Shown: positions 9,423 to 18,886 of the stretch, piece after piece | How the letters are laid out: each line of letters opens with the position of its first letter | Numbering within the stretch: position 1 is the first letter of the stretch | Source: Thauera aromatica K172 | GTDB lineage: Bacteria; Pseudomonadota; Gammaproteobacteria; Burkholderiales; Rhodocyclaceae | DNA: 64,000 nt | Reading direction: 5' to 3' | Assembly: GCF_003030465.1 (NCBI RefSeq) | Contig: NZ_CP028339.1 | Coordinates: forward strand, 3,170,041 to 3,234,040 | The notes under the pieces: generated by a model | What the model was told of the DNA's origin: nothing | The model's database searches: none | What the model saw: the letters and a program-made list of their open reading frames with translations, nothing else | Translations under genes and position numbers: made by a program

Positions 9423-10720
9423 TGCAGACTTACGTCGTCGGCGGCGCCGTGCGCGACGCCCTGCTCGGGCTGCCGGTCCAGGACCGCGACTGGGTGGTGG
9501 TCGGCAGCACCCCGGAGGCCATGCTCGCGCAAGGCTTCCGCCCGGTGGGGCGGGATTTCCCGGTCTTTCTCCATCCTGAAACCAATGAGGAGTACGCGCT
9601 CGCCCGCACCGAGCGCAAGTCCGGCCACGGCTACACCGGCTTCGTCTGCCACGCCTCGCCGGACGTCACCCTCGAACAAGACCTGCTGCGCCGCGACCTC
9701 ACCATCAACGCCATTGCGCGCGACGGGGAAGGCCGCCTGATCGACCCCTACGGCGGCGTGCGCGATCTCGAAGCGCACGTGTTCCGCCACGTCTCCCCGG
9801 CCTTCGCCGAGGATCCGCTGCGCATCCTGCGCGTGGCACGCTTCGCCGCGCGCTTCACCGCGTTCACCGTGGCCCCCGAAACGCTGGCGCTGATGCGCCG
9901 GATGGTCGATCACGGCGAAGTCGACCACCTCGTCGCCGAGCGCGTCTGGCAGGAATTCGCCCGCGGCCTGATGGAAGCCCAGCCTTCGCGCATGATCCGC
10001 AGCCTGCGCGAGTGCGGCGCGCTCGCCCGCCTGCTGCCCGAACTCGACCGCCTGTTCGGCATTCCCCAGCCGGAGCGCTACCACCCCGAGATCGACACCG
10101 GCGAGCATGTGTTGCAGGTCCTCGACCAGGCCGCCGCCTGCGCCCTGCCGCTGGCGGTGCGCTGGGCCTGCCTGCTGCACGACCTCGGCAAGGGCGACAC
10201 CCCCGCCCACATCCTGCCGCACCACTACGGCCACGAAGCGGCCAGCGCGCGGCGCGCACGTGAAGTCTCGATCCGCCTGAAGGCACCGGCCGAGTGCCGC
10301 GAACTCGCCGAGATGGTCGCACGCGAACACGGCATCCTCGGCCAGGTGGCCGTGCTGCGTCCGCAGACGGTGGTGGCACTGCTCGAGCGCTGCGACGTCC
10401 TGCGACGTCCGGAGCGCTTCGAGCGGATGCTCCAGGCCGCCGCCTGCGACCATGCCGGGCGCGGCACCGCCGCCGCGGAGCGGGTCGCTGACTGGCCGCC
10501 GCTGGCGCACTGGCGCGCGGCCGCCCGGGCGGTGCGCGCGCTCGACGCCGGCGCCATCGCCCGCAGCTGTCCCGACAAGAGCCGCATCGCCGACGCTATC
10601 CATGCCGCCCGGGTCGCCGCGGTGCGGGCCCTCGACGCCACCGCCGCCACGGCCCGCGGCGCTGTGCCGCCACCCCCCGCAAGCCCGCCGTTCGGCGGCA
10701 AGAGCGGCCCCGCGGCATGA
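9422..10720 (+). CDS. cca: CCA-adding tRNA nucleotidyltransferase, multifunctional
   Basis: Adds or repairs the 3'-CCA end of tRNAs. The 432 residues have the class II nucleotidyltransferase motif [10 protein letters not shown] at the start with the DRDWVVVG catalytic carboxylates. A C-terminal HD domain (H253-D254 in LLHDLGKGD) is typical of the gammaproteobacterial-type multifunctional enzyme with phosphohydrolase activity. The start is set by the TGATG overlap with the GST gene. The last 35 residues are low-complexity Ala/Pro-rich. Confidence 0.93.
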   Translation: MQTYVVGGAVRDALLGLPVQDRDWVVVGSTPEAMLAQGFRPVGRDFPVFLHPETNEEYALARTERKSGHGYTGFVCHASPDVTLEQDLLRRDLTINAIARDGEGRLIDPYGGVRDLEAHVFRHVSPAFAEDPLRILRVARFAARFTAFTVAPETLALMRRMVDHGEVDHLVAERVWQEFARGLMEAQPSRMIRSLRECGALARLLPELDRLFGIPQPERYHPEIDTGEHVLQVLDQAAACALPLAVRWACLLHDLGKGDTPAHILPHHYGHEAASARRAREVSIRLKAPAECRELAEMVAREHGILGQVAVLRPQTVVALLERCDVLRRPERFERMLQAAACDHAGRGTAAAERVADWPPLAHWRAAARAVRALDAGAIARSCPDKSRIADAIHAARVAAVRALDATAATARGAVPPPPASPPFGGKSGPAA

Positions 10721-10832
10721 TCGCACCGAGGTGGTATCCTCGAACGCAGCGGCGATTGCCGGACACTTTCGCTCCCGCCCCGGCAAAGAGCGCCGCCGGC
10801 CGGCGGCGGCACACCCAGAGCACCACAAACAC

Positions 10833-11453
10833 ATGATCACTCTGCACACCTGGGCCACCCCCAACGGCCACAAGATCTCGATCGCGCTCGAAGAGCTCGG
10901 CCTCGAGTACGCGGTGCGAAAGGTCGACCTGCGCCGCGAGGAGCAATTCGCGCCCGACTTTGTCGCCGTCAGCCCGAACAACAAGATTCCCGCGATCGTC
11001 GACGAAGACGGCCCGGACGGCACCCCGATCGCCCTGTTCGAGTCGGGCGCGATCCTCATCTACCTCGCCGAAAAGGCCGGACGCCTGCTGCCGGCGGAAC
11101 CGCGACCGCGCTACGAAACCCTGCAGTGGCTGATGTTCCAGATGGCCAGCATCGGTCCGATGCTGGGCCAGGCCCACCACTTCCTGCGCTTCGCCCCCGA
11201 CATCGTGCCCTACGCCATCGACCGCTATTCGAAGGAGGCCGCGCGCCTGTACAAGGTCCTCGACACCCGCCTGGCCGAGCGCGACTGGCTCGCCGGCGCC
11301 GAATACTCGATCGCCGACATCGCCACCTTCCCCTGGATCCGGCGCCACGAGTGGCAGGGCATCGACCTCGCCCGCCATCCCAACGTGAAGCGCTGGTTCG
11401 ACACCGTCGCCGCGCGCCCCGCGGTGCAGCGCGGCCTGGAAGTCCCGCAATGA
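10833..11453 (+). CDS. Nu-class-like glutathione S-transferase (YfcG/YghU type)
   Basis: 206-residue GST-like protein. The N-terminus MITLHTWATPNGHKISIALEE carries the TPNG motif of YfcG/YghU-type (nu-class) proteins, which often act as disulfide-bond reductases with glutathione. VSPNNKIPAIVD supplies the cis-proline. The ATG at 10833 was selected because the in-frame extension upstream overlaps cca in another frame. The stop overlaps the ATG of the next hydrolase gene by four bases (ATGA), suggesting coupled translation. Confidence 0.88.
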   Translation: MITLHTWATPNGHKISIALEELGLEYAVRKVDLRREEQFAPDFVAVSPNNKIPAIVDEDGPDGTPIALFESGAILIYLAEKAGRLLPAEPRPRYETLQWLMFQMASIGPMLGQAHHFLRFAPDIVPYAIDRYSKEAARLYKVLDTRLAERDWLAGAEYSIADIATFPWIRRHEWQGIDLARHPNVKRWFDTVAARPAVQRGLEVPQ

Positions 11454-12253
11454 ACTCGACCCGCTTCGGCGAGCTGGAAGTGCTGTGCCGGGCGCCGCAG
11501 CAGCCGGCCCACGCCAGCCCGCTCCTGTTCGTGCACGGCGCCTACGTTTCCGCCTGGTGCTGGGACGAACACTTCCTGCCTTGGTTCGCCGCACGCGGCT
11601 GGACCAGCTACGCGCTGTCGCTGTCGGGCCACGGCGGCAGCCGCCGCCGCGACCACCTCGACACCTACTCGATCGACGACTACGTGCGCGACGTCGCCGA
11701 AGTCGCCGCCCGCCTGCCAGCACCGCCGGTCCTCGTGGGGCACTCGATGGGCGGCATGGTGGTGCAGAAGTACCTCGAACAGTACGACGCCCCCGCTGCG
11801 GTGTTGATGTCTTCGGTGCCGCCCCAGGGCCTGATGGGCTCGGCCTTCGGCCTGATGCTCAAGCGCCCCGCCCTGCTCGCCGACCTCAACCGCATCATGA
11901 CGGGCAGTGAGGTCGACCTCGACAGCCTGCGCGAAGCCCTCTTCCACCAGCCGGTGGCGCCGGCCGACCTGCGGCGCTACTACCGCCTCAGCCAGCCGGA
12001 ATCGCACCGTGCGATCTGGGACATGTCGCTGTTCAACCTGCCCCACCCGATGCGCATGCACCAGGTGCCGATGCTGATCCTCGGCGCCGCCCACGACGCC
12101 CTGATCCCACCCGACCAGGTGCGCATGACCGCCGTCACCTATGGCCGCCAGGCCGAAATCTTCCCCGATCTCGGCCACGGCCTGATGCTCGAGCGCGGCT
12201 GGGAAGAGGTCGCCGCGCATATCGACGCCTGGCTCCGCGAACGCAAGCTGTGA
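11450..12253 (+). CDS. Alpha/beta hydrolase
   Basis: Serine hydrolase of the alpha/beta fold, 267 residues. The oxyanion region is LLFVHGAYVSAWCW, the nucleophile elbow is GHSMGG, the acid is probably in GAAHDALIPP, and the catalytic histidine is in DLGHGLMLE. No signal peptide is visible, so it is probably cytoplasmic. Its ATG overlaps the GST stop, which suggests a shared detoxification or ester-cleavage role. The substrate cannot be read from the sequence. Confidence 0.88.
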   Translation: MNSTRFGELEVLCRAPQQPAHASPLLFVHGAYVSAWCWDEHFLPWFAARGWTSYALSLSGHGGSRRRDHLDTYSIDDYVRDVAEVAARLPAPPVLVGHSMGGMVVQKYLEQYDAPAAVLMSSVPPQGLMGSAFGLMLKRPALLADLNRIMTGSEVDLDSLREALFHQPVAPADLRRYYRLSQPESHRAIWDMSLFNLPHPMRMHQVPMLILGAAHDALIPPDQVRMTAVTYGRQAEIFPDLGHGLMLERGWEEVAAHIDAWLRERKL

Positions 12254-12291
12254 CACGGCCGCGCCCACGCTTTTCCCCGATCCGGAACCGT

Positions 12292-12323
12292 CATATGGCT
12301 CAGGCCGGCAACAAATCCATATG
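12292..12323. repeat. Inverted repeat upstream of the chemoreceptor
   Basis: Seven-base arms CATATGG (12292-12298) and CCATATG (12317-12323) are separated by 18 nt. They lie about 135 nt before the chemoreceptor start. Just downstream, CTATAAA occurs twice 21 nt apart (about 12338 and 12359). The repeat could be an operator or part of the hydrolase 3' end; nothing decides between these. Confidence 0.35.
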
Positions 12324-12457
12324 ATTATTTGATCCAACTATAAAATTCATGTGCATGTGCTATAAAGCACACTCAGCCCATCCACACCGAAGGCCCCGCG
12401 CCGAAACAGATCCCGCGGCGGCGGCCGAGAAGGCGTATCAGAATTGGCGAGGAGACC

Positions 12458-14479
12458 ATGAATTTCATCGAAAGACTGAAAGTCGGCCATCGGTTCGGCC
12501 TGATCGGGGCGATGGCCCTCGTGCTGACCCTGGCACCGACCCTGTTGTTCGTCGACGCCGCAGCCGACGGCATGCACTCGGCGCGCCTCGAAGCGAGCGG
12601 TGCAGCCCCCTCGAAAGCCGCCCTGACGCTGATCCAGCTCACCCAGCAGCACCGCGGCCTCACGTCGATGGCGCTCAACGGCAATGCCGAGGCCCAAGCC
12701 CGGCGCGGCGCCAAACAGATTGAGGTCGCTCGGGCCATCGATGCCCTGTCTCCCTTGATCGGCGCGGATCTCGGCAACCCGGCGATCGAGGCCACCTGGG
12801 CCCGGGCCCGGCAAAGCTGGAAAAGCCTCACCTCCCGGATTGCCGGCGGCAACATCGACCCGGCACAAAGCTTCACCGCGCACACCGCCCTGATCGACGA
12901 CTTGTTCCAGACCACGGACCTGCTGTCCGATGCCTACGGCCTGTCGCGTGACCCCAAAATCGACAGCTCCCAACTGATCCAGGCGATGGTGTACGCCCTG
13001 CCCGCCCTCACCGAAGAGCTGGGCAAGGCCCGCGCCACCGGTGCCGCGCTGCTGACGACGGGGACGGCCAGCGCCGCGGACCTCCAGCAGCTGGCGGTGT
13101 ATGTGGCGCGCGCCCGCGGCGAGCTCGAGCGCATGACGCTCGCTCTCGACAAGGCCTCGCATGCGAACTCCCTCATCAAGAGCCGCCTCGGCACCCGGGC
13201 CCGCGAAGCATCCGAGCTTACCCGCCAGGCATTGAAGCTGGCGGCCACGGACATCATCGAGGCGGCGCAGCTCAGCGCGCCTCCCGCGCCCTATTTCGCG
13301 CGCCTCACCCAGGCGATCGACACCCTCGTCGCGCTCAACAACGAAGCCATGGACGTGCTCGAAACCGTGCTCGACAGCCGAGCCTCGAGCCTGAGCACCC
13401 AGCTCTACCTGCTGATCGCGTTCCTCCTCGCGCTGGCGGCCGCAGCCGGAGTCGTCGGCGTGCTCGCCGCACGCTCCATCACCCGCCAGCTCGGGGGCGA
13501 GCCCGGCGTCGTCGTCGACATCGCCAGCGCCGTCGCCGAGGGCGATCTCGGCAGCGACATTCCGGCCTCCCAGCACAATCCGCACAGCATCATGGCGGCG
13601 ATGGCGAGAATGCAGTCCGCATTGCACGGGATCGTCCATACCGTACGCCACAGCGCCGAAGCCATCGCCATCGCCTCGGAACAGATCGCTCAGGGCAACG
13701 GCGACCTTGCCGCGCGTACCGAAAAACAGGCCGGCGCCCTGGAAAAGACCGCGGCGGCCATGGAGCAGCTCAGCACCACCGTCCGGCAGAATGCGGACAA
13801 CGCGGGCCAGGCCAATGCCCTCGCGCAGAACGCTTCCACCGTCGCCACCCGCGGCGGGGAACTCGTCTTCGAAGTGGTCGCCACCATGAAGGACATCAGC
13901 GACAGCGCGCGCCGCATCGCCGACATCATCAGCGTCATCGACGGCATCGCATTCCAGACCAACATCCTCGCCCTCAATGCTGCGGTCGAAGCCGCACGCG
14001 CCGGCGACCAGGGCCGGGGCTTCGCCGTGGTCGCCAGCGAAGTGCGCAGCCTCGCCCAGCGCAGCGCCGAAGCCGCCAAGGAAATCAAGCAGCTGATCAC
14101 GTCCAGCGTCGCCCGCACCGAACAGGGCAGCGCCCTGGTCGACCGCGCCGGCGACACGATGAAGGAGGTCGTCGCCAGCATCCACCGCGTCACCGACATC
14201 ATGGGCGAGATCAGCTCCGCCAGCGCCGAGCAAAGCATCGGCGTGACCCATGTCGGGCAAGCCGTCACCCAGATGGATCAATCCACCCAGCAGAATGCCG
14301 CGCTGGTGGAAGAAATGGCCGCGGCGGCGTCGAGCCTCAACAAGCAGGCGCAGGAACTGGTGCGCTCGATGAGCGTATTCCGCTTCGACCAGGCCCGGCT
14401 CGAAGAGCAGGCGCTGCCGGAGGGCCATTCGGGCAGCGCCCCTGTTCGCCGGCCCGCGATGGCGCTGCTCAGCGCCTGA
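12458..14479 (+). CDS. Methyl-accepting chemotaxis protein
   Basis: Transmembrane chemoreceptor of 673 residues that would signal through CheA/CheW. TM1 is about 12-34. A roughly 280-residue helical periplasmic domain follows, then TM2 (about 316-338), a HAMP linker (about 339-395), and a signalling domain whose tip reads [20 protein letters not shown]. No CheR-binding pentapeptide is at the C-terminus. The periplasmic segment [16 protein letters not shown] (60-75) resembles the ERGLT core of NIT (nitrate/nitrite-sensing) domains, but this is suggestive only. GAGGAGACC precedes the ATG. Confidence 0.93.
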   Translation: MNFIERLKVGHRFGLIGAMALVLTLAPTLLFVDAAADGMHSARLEASGAAPSKAALTLIQLTQQHRGLTSMALNGNAEAQARRGAKQIEVARAIDALSPLIGADLGNPAIEATWARARQSWKSLTSRIAGGNIDPAQSFTAHTALIDDLFQTTDLLSDAYGLSRDPKIDSSQLIQAMVYALPALTEELGKARATGAALLTTGTASAADLQQLAVYVARARGELERMTLALDKASHANSLIKSRLGTRAREASELTRQALKLAATDIIEAAQLSAPPAPYFARLTQAIDTLVALNNEAMDVLETVLDSRASSLSTQLYLLIAFLLALAAAAGVVGVLAARSITRQLGGEPGVVVDIASAVAEGDLGSDIPASQHNPHSIMAAMARMQSALHGIVHTVRHSAEAIAIASEQIAQGNGDLAARTEKQAGALEKTAAAMEQLSTTVRQNADNAGQANALAQNASTVATRGGELVFEVVATMKDISDSARRIADIISVIDGIAFQTNILALNAAVEAARAGDQGRGFAVVASEVRSLAQRSAEAAKEIKQLITSSVARTEQGSALVDRAGDTMKEVVASIHRVTDIMGEISSASAEQSIGVTHVGQAVTQMDQSTQQNAALVEEMAAAASSLNKQAQELVRSMSVFRFDQARLEEQALPEGHSGSAPVRRPAMALLSA

Positions 14480-14517
14480 ATCTTCCCGGTCGGAGAACAT
14501 GCGTCCCCGGCAAGGCC

Positions 14518-15693
14518 TTACAGCGCATGCACCCGGTCCCCGCTCGCGAACCCCAGCAGGGGGCCGTCCAGACCACGGCCCAGCGCCAGTACCTTGAACA
14601 GCTCGCCCATTTCCTGCGGCGCGGTCAGGCGCTGCACCGCGCGCGCGGCGCGGATGTAATCCGCCCCTTCGCGCGGCCCGCGGCGCTCCAGGCACTGCAG
14701 CACGCCGCAGTTGAACAGGAACCGGGCCTGGGTGGTGTAGCCCTGCACGTCGAGGCCGGCCTCGAACCCGGCCTCGGCCACCGCGGTGAAATCGACGAAG
14801 GCGGTGATGTCGTTGAGCCCCGGCCACAGGAAAGGATCGCCGTGCGCATGGTGACGGTAGTAGCACAGCAGGGTGCCGCTGGCGCGCGACGGCAGGTAAT
14901 ACTCGGCGCGCGGATAGCCATAGTCGATCAGCAACATCGTGCCCGCCTGCAGGCGCTCGGCCCACGCCGCGACCCAGGCGCGGCCGGCGAGGTTGAGCTC
15001 GGTGACGTATTCGCCGCCCGCCGGTGCCGGCAGCGAGAGCGCGAGAGCGGCCGCGCGCACCGCACCGGCAGCGGGCACGTCGGCCCAGCACAGCCGGGAA
15101 GCGCCCGCCCCCTCCGCGGCAAGAGCGACTCCGCGCTCGAACAGCCCGTCGGCGCGCGACACCAGCAGGTGCACCGGCATCACGTCGAGCACCTCGTTCG
15201 CCACCACCGCACCGGAAAAGCGCTCCGGCAGCGCATCCAGCCAATGCACCCGGGCCGCCAGCCGCGGCGCCTTCTGCGCCAGGGTGTCGGCCTGGCGGGC
15301 GCGCAACTCGCCCGACAGCTCGAGAATGCCGTACTGTTCCGGCAGACAGCCGCGGCGCTCGAGTTCGAGCAGCAGGTCGGCGGCGAGCAGGCCGGTGCCG
15401 GCGCCGACTTCGATCACCTGCGCCGCGCTCGCCCGCATCACCTGCTCGAGTTGCGCCGCCAGCGCCTGACCGAACAGCGGCGTCAGCTCGGGCGCGGTAA
15501 TGAAATCCCCGCCGGGGCCGAACTTTCGCGCGCCGCCGCTGTAATAACCCAGGCCCGGCGCATACAGGGCCAGCTCCATGTAGCGCGAGAACGGAATCCA
15601 GCCGCCCGCGGCCTCGATTTCGGCAGCGACGGATTCGAGCAGGCGGGCGCTCTGGGCGAGCGCATCGGCAGACGGTTCGGGCAGGGAAGACAT
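14518..15693 (-). CDS. MidA-type SAM-dependent methyltransferase
   Basis: Class I methyltransferase of the MidA/NDUFAF7 family (391 residues). The mitochondrial homologue methylates an arginine of complex I; bacterial substrates are unknown. The N-terminal family signature YMELALYAPGLGYYSGG leads into the SAM-binding motif VIEVGAGTGLLAADLL. The ATG at 15693 (MSSLPEPSADALAQ) was chosen over an upstream in-frame start because the extra 39 residues are not family-like. The gene is convergent with the chemoreceptor (38-nt gap) and divergent from the SDR gene. Confidence 0.88.
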   Translation of the reverse strand: MSSLPEPSADALAQSARLLESVAAEIEAAGGWIPFSRYMELALYAPGLGYYSGGARKFGPGGDFITAPELTPLFGQALAAQLEQVMRASAAQVIEVGAGTGLLAADLLLELERRGCLPEQYGILELSGELRARQADTLAQKAPRLAARVHWLDALPERFSGAVVANEVLDVMPVHLLVSRADGLFERGVALAAEGAGASRLCWADVPAAGAVRAAALALSLPAPAGGEYVTELNLAGRAWVAAWAERLQAGTMLLIDYGYPRAEYYLPSRASGTLLCYYRHHAHGDPFLWPGLNDITAFVDFTAVAEAGFEAGLDVQGYTTQARFLFNCGVLQCLERRGPREGADYIRAARAVQRLTAPQEMGELFKVLALGRGLDGPLLGFASGDRVHAL

Positions 15694-15887
15694 GAGGAGA
15701 AGGGTCCGGTGCGACACGAAGCCGCGATTGTAAGGGCAGGCCCGATCGTCCATGCTGGCGATTTCGCTGCGGCCACTTCCCGCCCCGCCCTGGCGCCGGG
15801 CCCCACCCACGCAGCCGTCCGCGGCAGCGCCCGCCCCCCTCTCTTGTCCGCCGCGCTACGCTTCGCCTCCCCAGGACACCGCACACG

Positions 15888-16643
15888 ATGACGCCGCTTC
15901 CTCCTTCCCCCGCTCCGCTCATCCTCGTCACCGGCGCAGCGCGCCGCGTCGGCGCCGGCATTGCCCGCGAGCTCCATGCCGCAGGTGCCCGTGTCGCTCT
16001 CCACTACCGCCACAGCGCCGATGCCGCCGCCGCCCTCGCCGCCGACTTCAACGCCCGGCGCCCGGACTCCGCGTTCACCGTCGGCGCCGACCTCGCCCGC
16101 TTCGGCGCCGCCGAGGAACTGGCCTCCCGCGTGCTGGCCCTCGGCGGCCGCCTCGACGGCCTGGTCAACAACGCTTCGAGTTTCTTCCCCACCCCCATCG
16201 GCCGCATCGACCGCGCCGCCTGGGACGAGCTCATCGGCTCCAACCTGATGGGCCCGCTGTTCCTGTCGCAGGCCCTGGCCCCGGCACTGCAGGCCAGCGC
16301 CGGCGCCATCGTCAACCTCGTTGACATCCACGCCGAGCGCCCCCTGCCGCAGTACCCCCTGTACAGCGCGGCCAAGGCCGGGCTGGCCGGACTCACCCGC
16401 GCCCTGGCCGTCGAGCTGGCGCCCGCGGTGCGGGTCAACGGCGTTTCTCCGGGGCCGATCGAGTGGCCCGAAGACGGCCAGTTCTCGGCCGCCGAACGCC
16501 AGTACATCGTCGACCACACCTTGCTCAAGCGTGCCGGCAGCGCCACCGACATCGCACGCACGGTGCGCTTCCTGCTGTTCGACGCGCCCTACATCACCGG
16601 ACAGATCATCGCCGTCGATGGCGGGCGCAGCGCCCATCTTTGA
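15888..16643 (+). CDS. Pteridine-reductase-like SDR oxidoreductase
   Basis: Short-chain dehydrogenase of 251 residues. The cofactor motif TGAARRVGAGIA fits the TGX3RXG pattern of pteridine reductases (PTR1/FolM-like), which use NADPH to reduce dihydropterins. Other SDR elements are NNASSF, YSAAKAGLAGL (YxxxK catalytic pair) and the ending ITGQIIAVDGGRS. It may serve folate or molybdopterin-related pterin reduction, but substrate assignment rests on the motif only. It lies 98 nt before ttcA. Confidence 0.85.
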   Translation: MTPLPPSPAPLILVTGAARRVGAGIARELHAAGARVALHYRHSADAAAALAADFNARRPDSAFTVGADLARFGAAEELASRVLALGGRLDGLVNNASSFFPTPIGRIDRAAWDELIGSNLMGPLFLSQALAPALQASAGAIVNLVDIHAERPLPQYPLYSAAKAGLAGLTRALAVELAPAVRVNGVSPGPIEWPEDGQFSAAERQYIVDHTLLKRAGSATDIARTVRFLLFDAPYITGQIIAVDGGRSAHL

Positions 16644-16702
16644 AGGTACCTCCGCCCGAGTCGCAGCTTGCGCAGCAGGGGGCCTGAATTTCGCCCCGAG
16701 GG

Positions 16703-16708
16703 TATAAT
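16703..16708 (+). promoter_or_regulatory. -10 element upstream of ttcA
   Basis: A perfect TATAAT followed by TGCGCGC lies 34 nt before the ttcA start codon. The base composition 17 nt upstream (GGGCCT region) gives no credible -35, so only the -10 is claimed. Confidence 0.4.
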
Positions 16709-16741
16709 TGCGCGCCTTTTTCCGCCGATCGGAACCCCATC

Positions 16742-17674
16742 GTGACCGCTGCCACCGCTCCCGCCGACCCGCATCCCGCTGCAAGCGGAGTCGAAGCCCG
16801 CCATTCGAACACTTTCCTGCGCCTCAAGAAGAAGCTCGAGCGCAGCGTCGGCGAAGCGATCGGCGACTACAACATGATCGGCGACGGCGACACCGTGATG
16901 GTGTGCGTCTCGGGTGGCAAGGACTCCTACACCCTGCTGTCGTGCCTGCTCGCACTGCGCGAGCGCGCGCCGGTCGACTTCCGCATCGTGGCGATGAACC
17001 TCGACCAGAAGCAGCCCGGCTTTCCCGACCATGTGCTGCCGCAGTATTTCGAATCCATCGGCGTCGACTACCGCATCGTCACCGAGGACACCTACTCGAT
17101 CGTCAAGGACAAGATCCCCGAAGGCAAGACCACCTGCTCGCTGTGCTCGCGCCTGCGCCGCGGCATCATCTACCGCACCGCGAAGGAGATCGGTGCCACC
17201 CGCATCGCCCTCGGCCATCACCGCGACGACATGCTCGAAACCCTGTTCCTGAACCTGTTCTTCGGCGGCAAGATCAAGGCCATGCCGCCGAAGCTGGTCA
17301 GCGACGACGGCAACCACGTCGTGATCCGCCCGCTCGCCTACTGCGCCGAGGCCGACATCGCCCGTTTCGCCCGGGCGATGGAGTACCCGATCATCCCGTG
17401 CAACCTGTGCGGTTCACTGGAACACGCCCAGCGCAAGCAGATCAAGGCCATGCTGCAGGGCTGGGCGCGCGAGTTTCCGGGCCGCATCGAGTCGCTCGCC
17501 ACCGCACTGAAGAACGTCGTGCCCTCGCACCTGGCCGACTCGCGCCTGTTCGATTTCGTCAGCCTGACCCAGCAGACGGTGGTGGCCGAAGGCGACACCG
17601 TCTTCGATCCGCCCGAGTTGCCGCAGGCGCGCGCCAGCGTGGTCCGCCTGCAGGGCCCCGGCGACGCGCGCTGA
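16742..17674 (+). CDS. ttcA: tRNA 2-thiocytidine synthetase TtcA
   Basis: Fe-S enzyme that thiolates cytidine 32 of certain tRNAs. The 310-residue protein has the PP-loop SGGKDS (57-62), which adenylates the base. Two CxxC pairs (TTCSLCSRL and IPCNLCGSL) hold the [4Fe-4S] cluster. Translation starts at GTG 16742; the N-terminal 20 residues are a poorly conserved Ala/Pro-rich leader. It is a single gene downstream of the SDR and convergent with the PsiF-family gene. Confidence 0.95.
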   Translation: MTAATAPADPHPAASGVEARHSNTFLRLKKKLERSVGEAIGDYNMIGDGDTVMVCVSGGKDSYTLLSCLLALRERAPVDFRIVAMNLDQKQPGFPDHVLPQYFESIGVDYRIVTEDTYSIVKDKIPEGKTTCSLCSRLRRGIIYRTAKEIGATRIALGHHRDDMLETLFLNLFFGGKIKAMPPKLVSDDGNHVVIRPLAYCAEADIARFARAMEYPIIPCNLCGSLEHAQRKQIKAMLQGWAREFPGRIESLATALKNVVPSHLADSRLFDFVSLTQQTVVAEGDTVFDPPELPQARASVVRLQGPGDAR

Positions 17675-17728
17675 ACACCGTGCCGGCGCCGCGGCCCCGC
17701 TGCGGCCACCGGTGCCCGGCGCGGGGCG

Positions 17729-18154
17729 TCAGCCTTTCAGGCACTCGCTGACGAAAGCCTTGCGCTTGGCGCCCTTGAGCGATTGCTCGGTTGCCGACTG
17801 GTTGCACGCCGTCGCCCTGGCCGGATCATCGACCGCCTTTGCCTTCGCCGCAGCGGCGGCGGCTGCCACTGGCGGCGCCGAGGCCGCAGCGCCAGCGGTT
17901 TTCGCCGCAGCCGGCGCCTGCCCGGCGGGTGCCGGCTGGCCCGCGCCGGCTGCGGCCGGCAGCGCACCTTCCTCATGCTTTCCTTTCAGGCAGGTGCTCA
18001 TGAATGCCTTGCGCTCCTCGCCCTTCAGGGCCTGTGTTTTCGCCTCCGCATTGCAACGCTTCATGCGTTCTTGCTGGGGGTTGGCCCAGGCCTGCGCGGG
18101 CAGCAGCGCGGACAACGCAAGGCTTGCAGCGACAGCGGACAGAATGGTCTTCAT
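17729..18154 (-). CDS. PsiF-repeat secreted protein
   Basis: 141-residue exported protein. A signal peptide (MKTILSAVAASLALSALLPAQAWA) precedes two PsiF repeats. The first is about 27-58 (ERMKRCNAEAKTQALKGEER...FMSTCLKG) and the second about 110-141 (ACNQSATEQSLKGAKRKAFVSECLKG). An Ala/Pro/Gly linker joins them. Each repeat keeps two cysteines. PsiF is phosphate-starvation inducible in E. coli but has no known function. The gene has a good promoter (TTGACA-17-CAGAAT) and a strong GAGGAGG ribosome-binding site. No Pho-box with 11-nt spacing was found. Confidence 0.88.
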   Translation of the reverse strand: MKTILSAVAASLALSALLPAQAWANPQQERMKRCNAEAKTQALKGEERKAFMSTCLKGKHEEGALPAAAGAGQPAPAGQAPAAAKTAGAAASAPPVAAAAAAAKAKAVDDPARATACNQSATEQSLKGAKRKAFVSECLKG

Positions 18155-18178
18155 GAGACAGCCTCCTCAATATCCAAT

Positions 18179-18195
18179 TTACGCGAAATGCGTAA
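18179..18195. repeat. Inverted repeat at the psiF-type gene start site
   Basis: TTACGC-GAAAT-GCGTAA, with six-base arms, lies just downstream of the predicted transcription start of the PsiF-family gene. It is either an operator or a small leader hairpin. Confidence 0.4.
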
Positions 18196-18199
18196 AAAC

Positions 18200-18228
18200 A
18201 TTCTGCTATTGTCATATTCATATGTCAA
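18200..18228 (-). promoter_or_regulatory. Sigma-70 promoter of the PsiF-family gene
   Basis: On the minus strand, a perfect -35 TTGACA (18228-18223) and a -10 CAGAAT (18205-18200, 4 of 6 consensus) are spaced by exactly 17 nt. Transcription would start near 18193 and give a leader of about 38 nt. The segment is markedly AT-rich for this genome. Confidence 0.65.
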
Positions 18229-18312
18229 TTTCAGCATCACCTCCCGGGACTTCACAGGCTCGCCCGCCCAGCTCCATGCCCAGCGTTGCACCGGCCTCCC
18301 GCGGCCCTCGCC

Positions 18313-18714
18313 ATGCACGACGCTGAGCTCGCTGCACTCGGCGGGCTGGCGCTGGCGGCCTTTCTCGCCGCCACCCTGCTGCCCGGCGGCTCGGAGGTGG
18401 TGCTCGCCGGGCTCGTCACCCTCCGCCCCGAACTCACGCTCCAGGCGCTGCTTGTCGCCACCGCGGCGAATACCGCCGGCGGGATGAGCACCTACCTCCT
18501 CGGCCGCATCGTTCCGCGCAAGGAAGTGCCGCCGCAGCTCGCCGCCGTCCGGCGCTGGGGCAGCCTCAGCCTGCTGCTGTCGTGGGTGCCGCTGATCGGC
18601 GACGCACTATGCGCCGCCGCCGGCGTGCTGCGCCTGAACGGGCTGGCCTGCCTGCTGTGGATGGCGGCCGGCAAGGGTCTGCGCTACGCTGTCGTGGTGT
18701 GGGCGGCAACGTGA
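18313..18714 (+). CDS. YqaA-family small inner-membrane protein
   Basis: 133-residue integral membrane protein resembling YqaA, a short relative of the DedA (SNARE-associated) group. It has hydrophobic spans near 8-30, 38-58, 75-100 and 110-130, with the family-like segment LLPGGSEVVLAGLV and SWVPLIGDALCAAAGVLRL. The ATG at 18313 (MHDAELAALG) was preferred to one nine codons upstream because it is closer to the first membrane span. The role is unknown; DedA relatives act in lipid-carrier flipping or membrane homeostasis. Confidence 0.75.
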   Translation: MHDAELAALGGLALAAFLAATLLPGGSEVVLAGLVTLRPELTLQALLVATAANTAGGMSTYLLGRIVPRKEVPPQLAAVRRWGSLSLLLSWVPLIGDALCAAAGVLRLNGLACLLWMAAGKGLRYAVVVWAAT

Positions 18715-18844
18715 ACGCCCACAGCCGGCGGCCATCCCGGTCCACAGCGGAACCGGACCGCAGCACCCGCCCGCTCCCGCCCCCCGGCAAAACCGCAACA
18801 TGCGCAAGGTCCTGGTTTTTGCTGCATGGTGCACTGCGGTTCGC

Positions 18845-18850
18845 TAGAAT
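18845..18850 (+). promoter_or_regulatory. Candidate -10 of the DUF3683 oxidoreductase
   Basis: TAGAAT (5 of 6 consensus) lies 37 nt before the start codon, giving a predicted leader of about 30 nt. No recognisable Shine-Dalgarno sequence occurs in that leader. The -35 is unclear. Confidence 0.35.
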
Positions 18851-18886
18851 GGTCCGTTCCCCAGCAGCAATTTCCCCGGCACGCCA

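Noticed and set aside
12347-15961. A 1204-codon open frame on the minus strand, antisense to the chemoreceptor
   Set aside because: It has the Gly/Arg/Asp-rich composition of high-GC antisense frames, no domain motifs, and overlaps two well-supported genes.
18209-18228. Possible Pho box near the PsiF-family gene (two TGTCA units)
   Set aside because: The TGTCA repeats are 13 nt apart instead of 11, and the second one is better explained as the -35 TTGACA.
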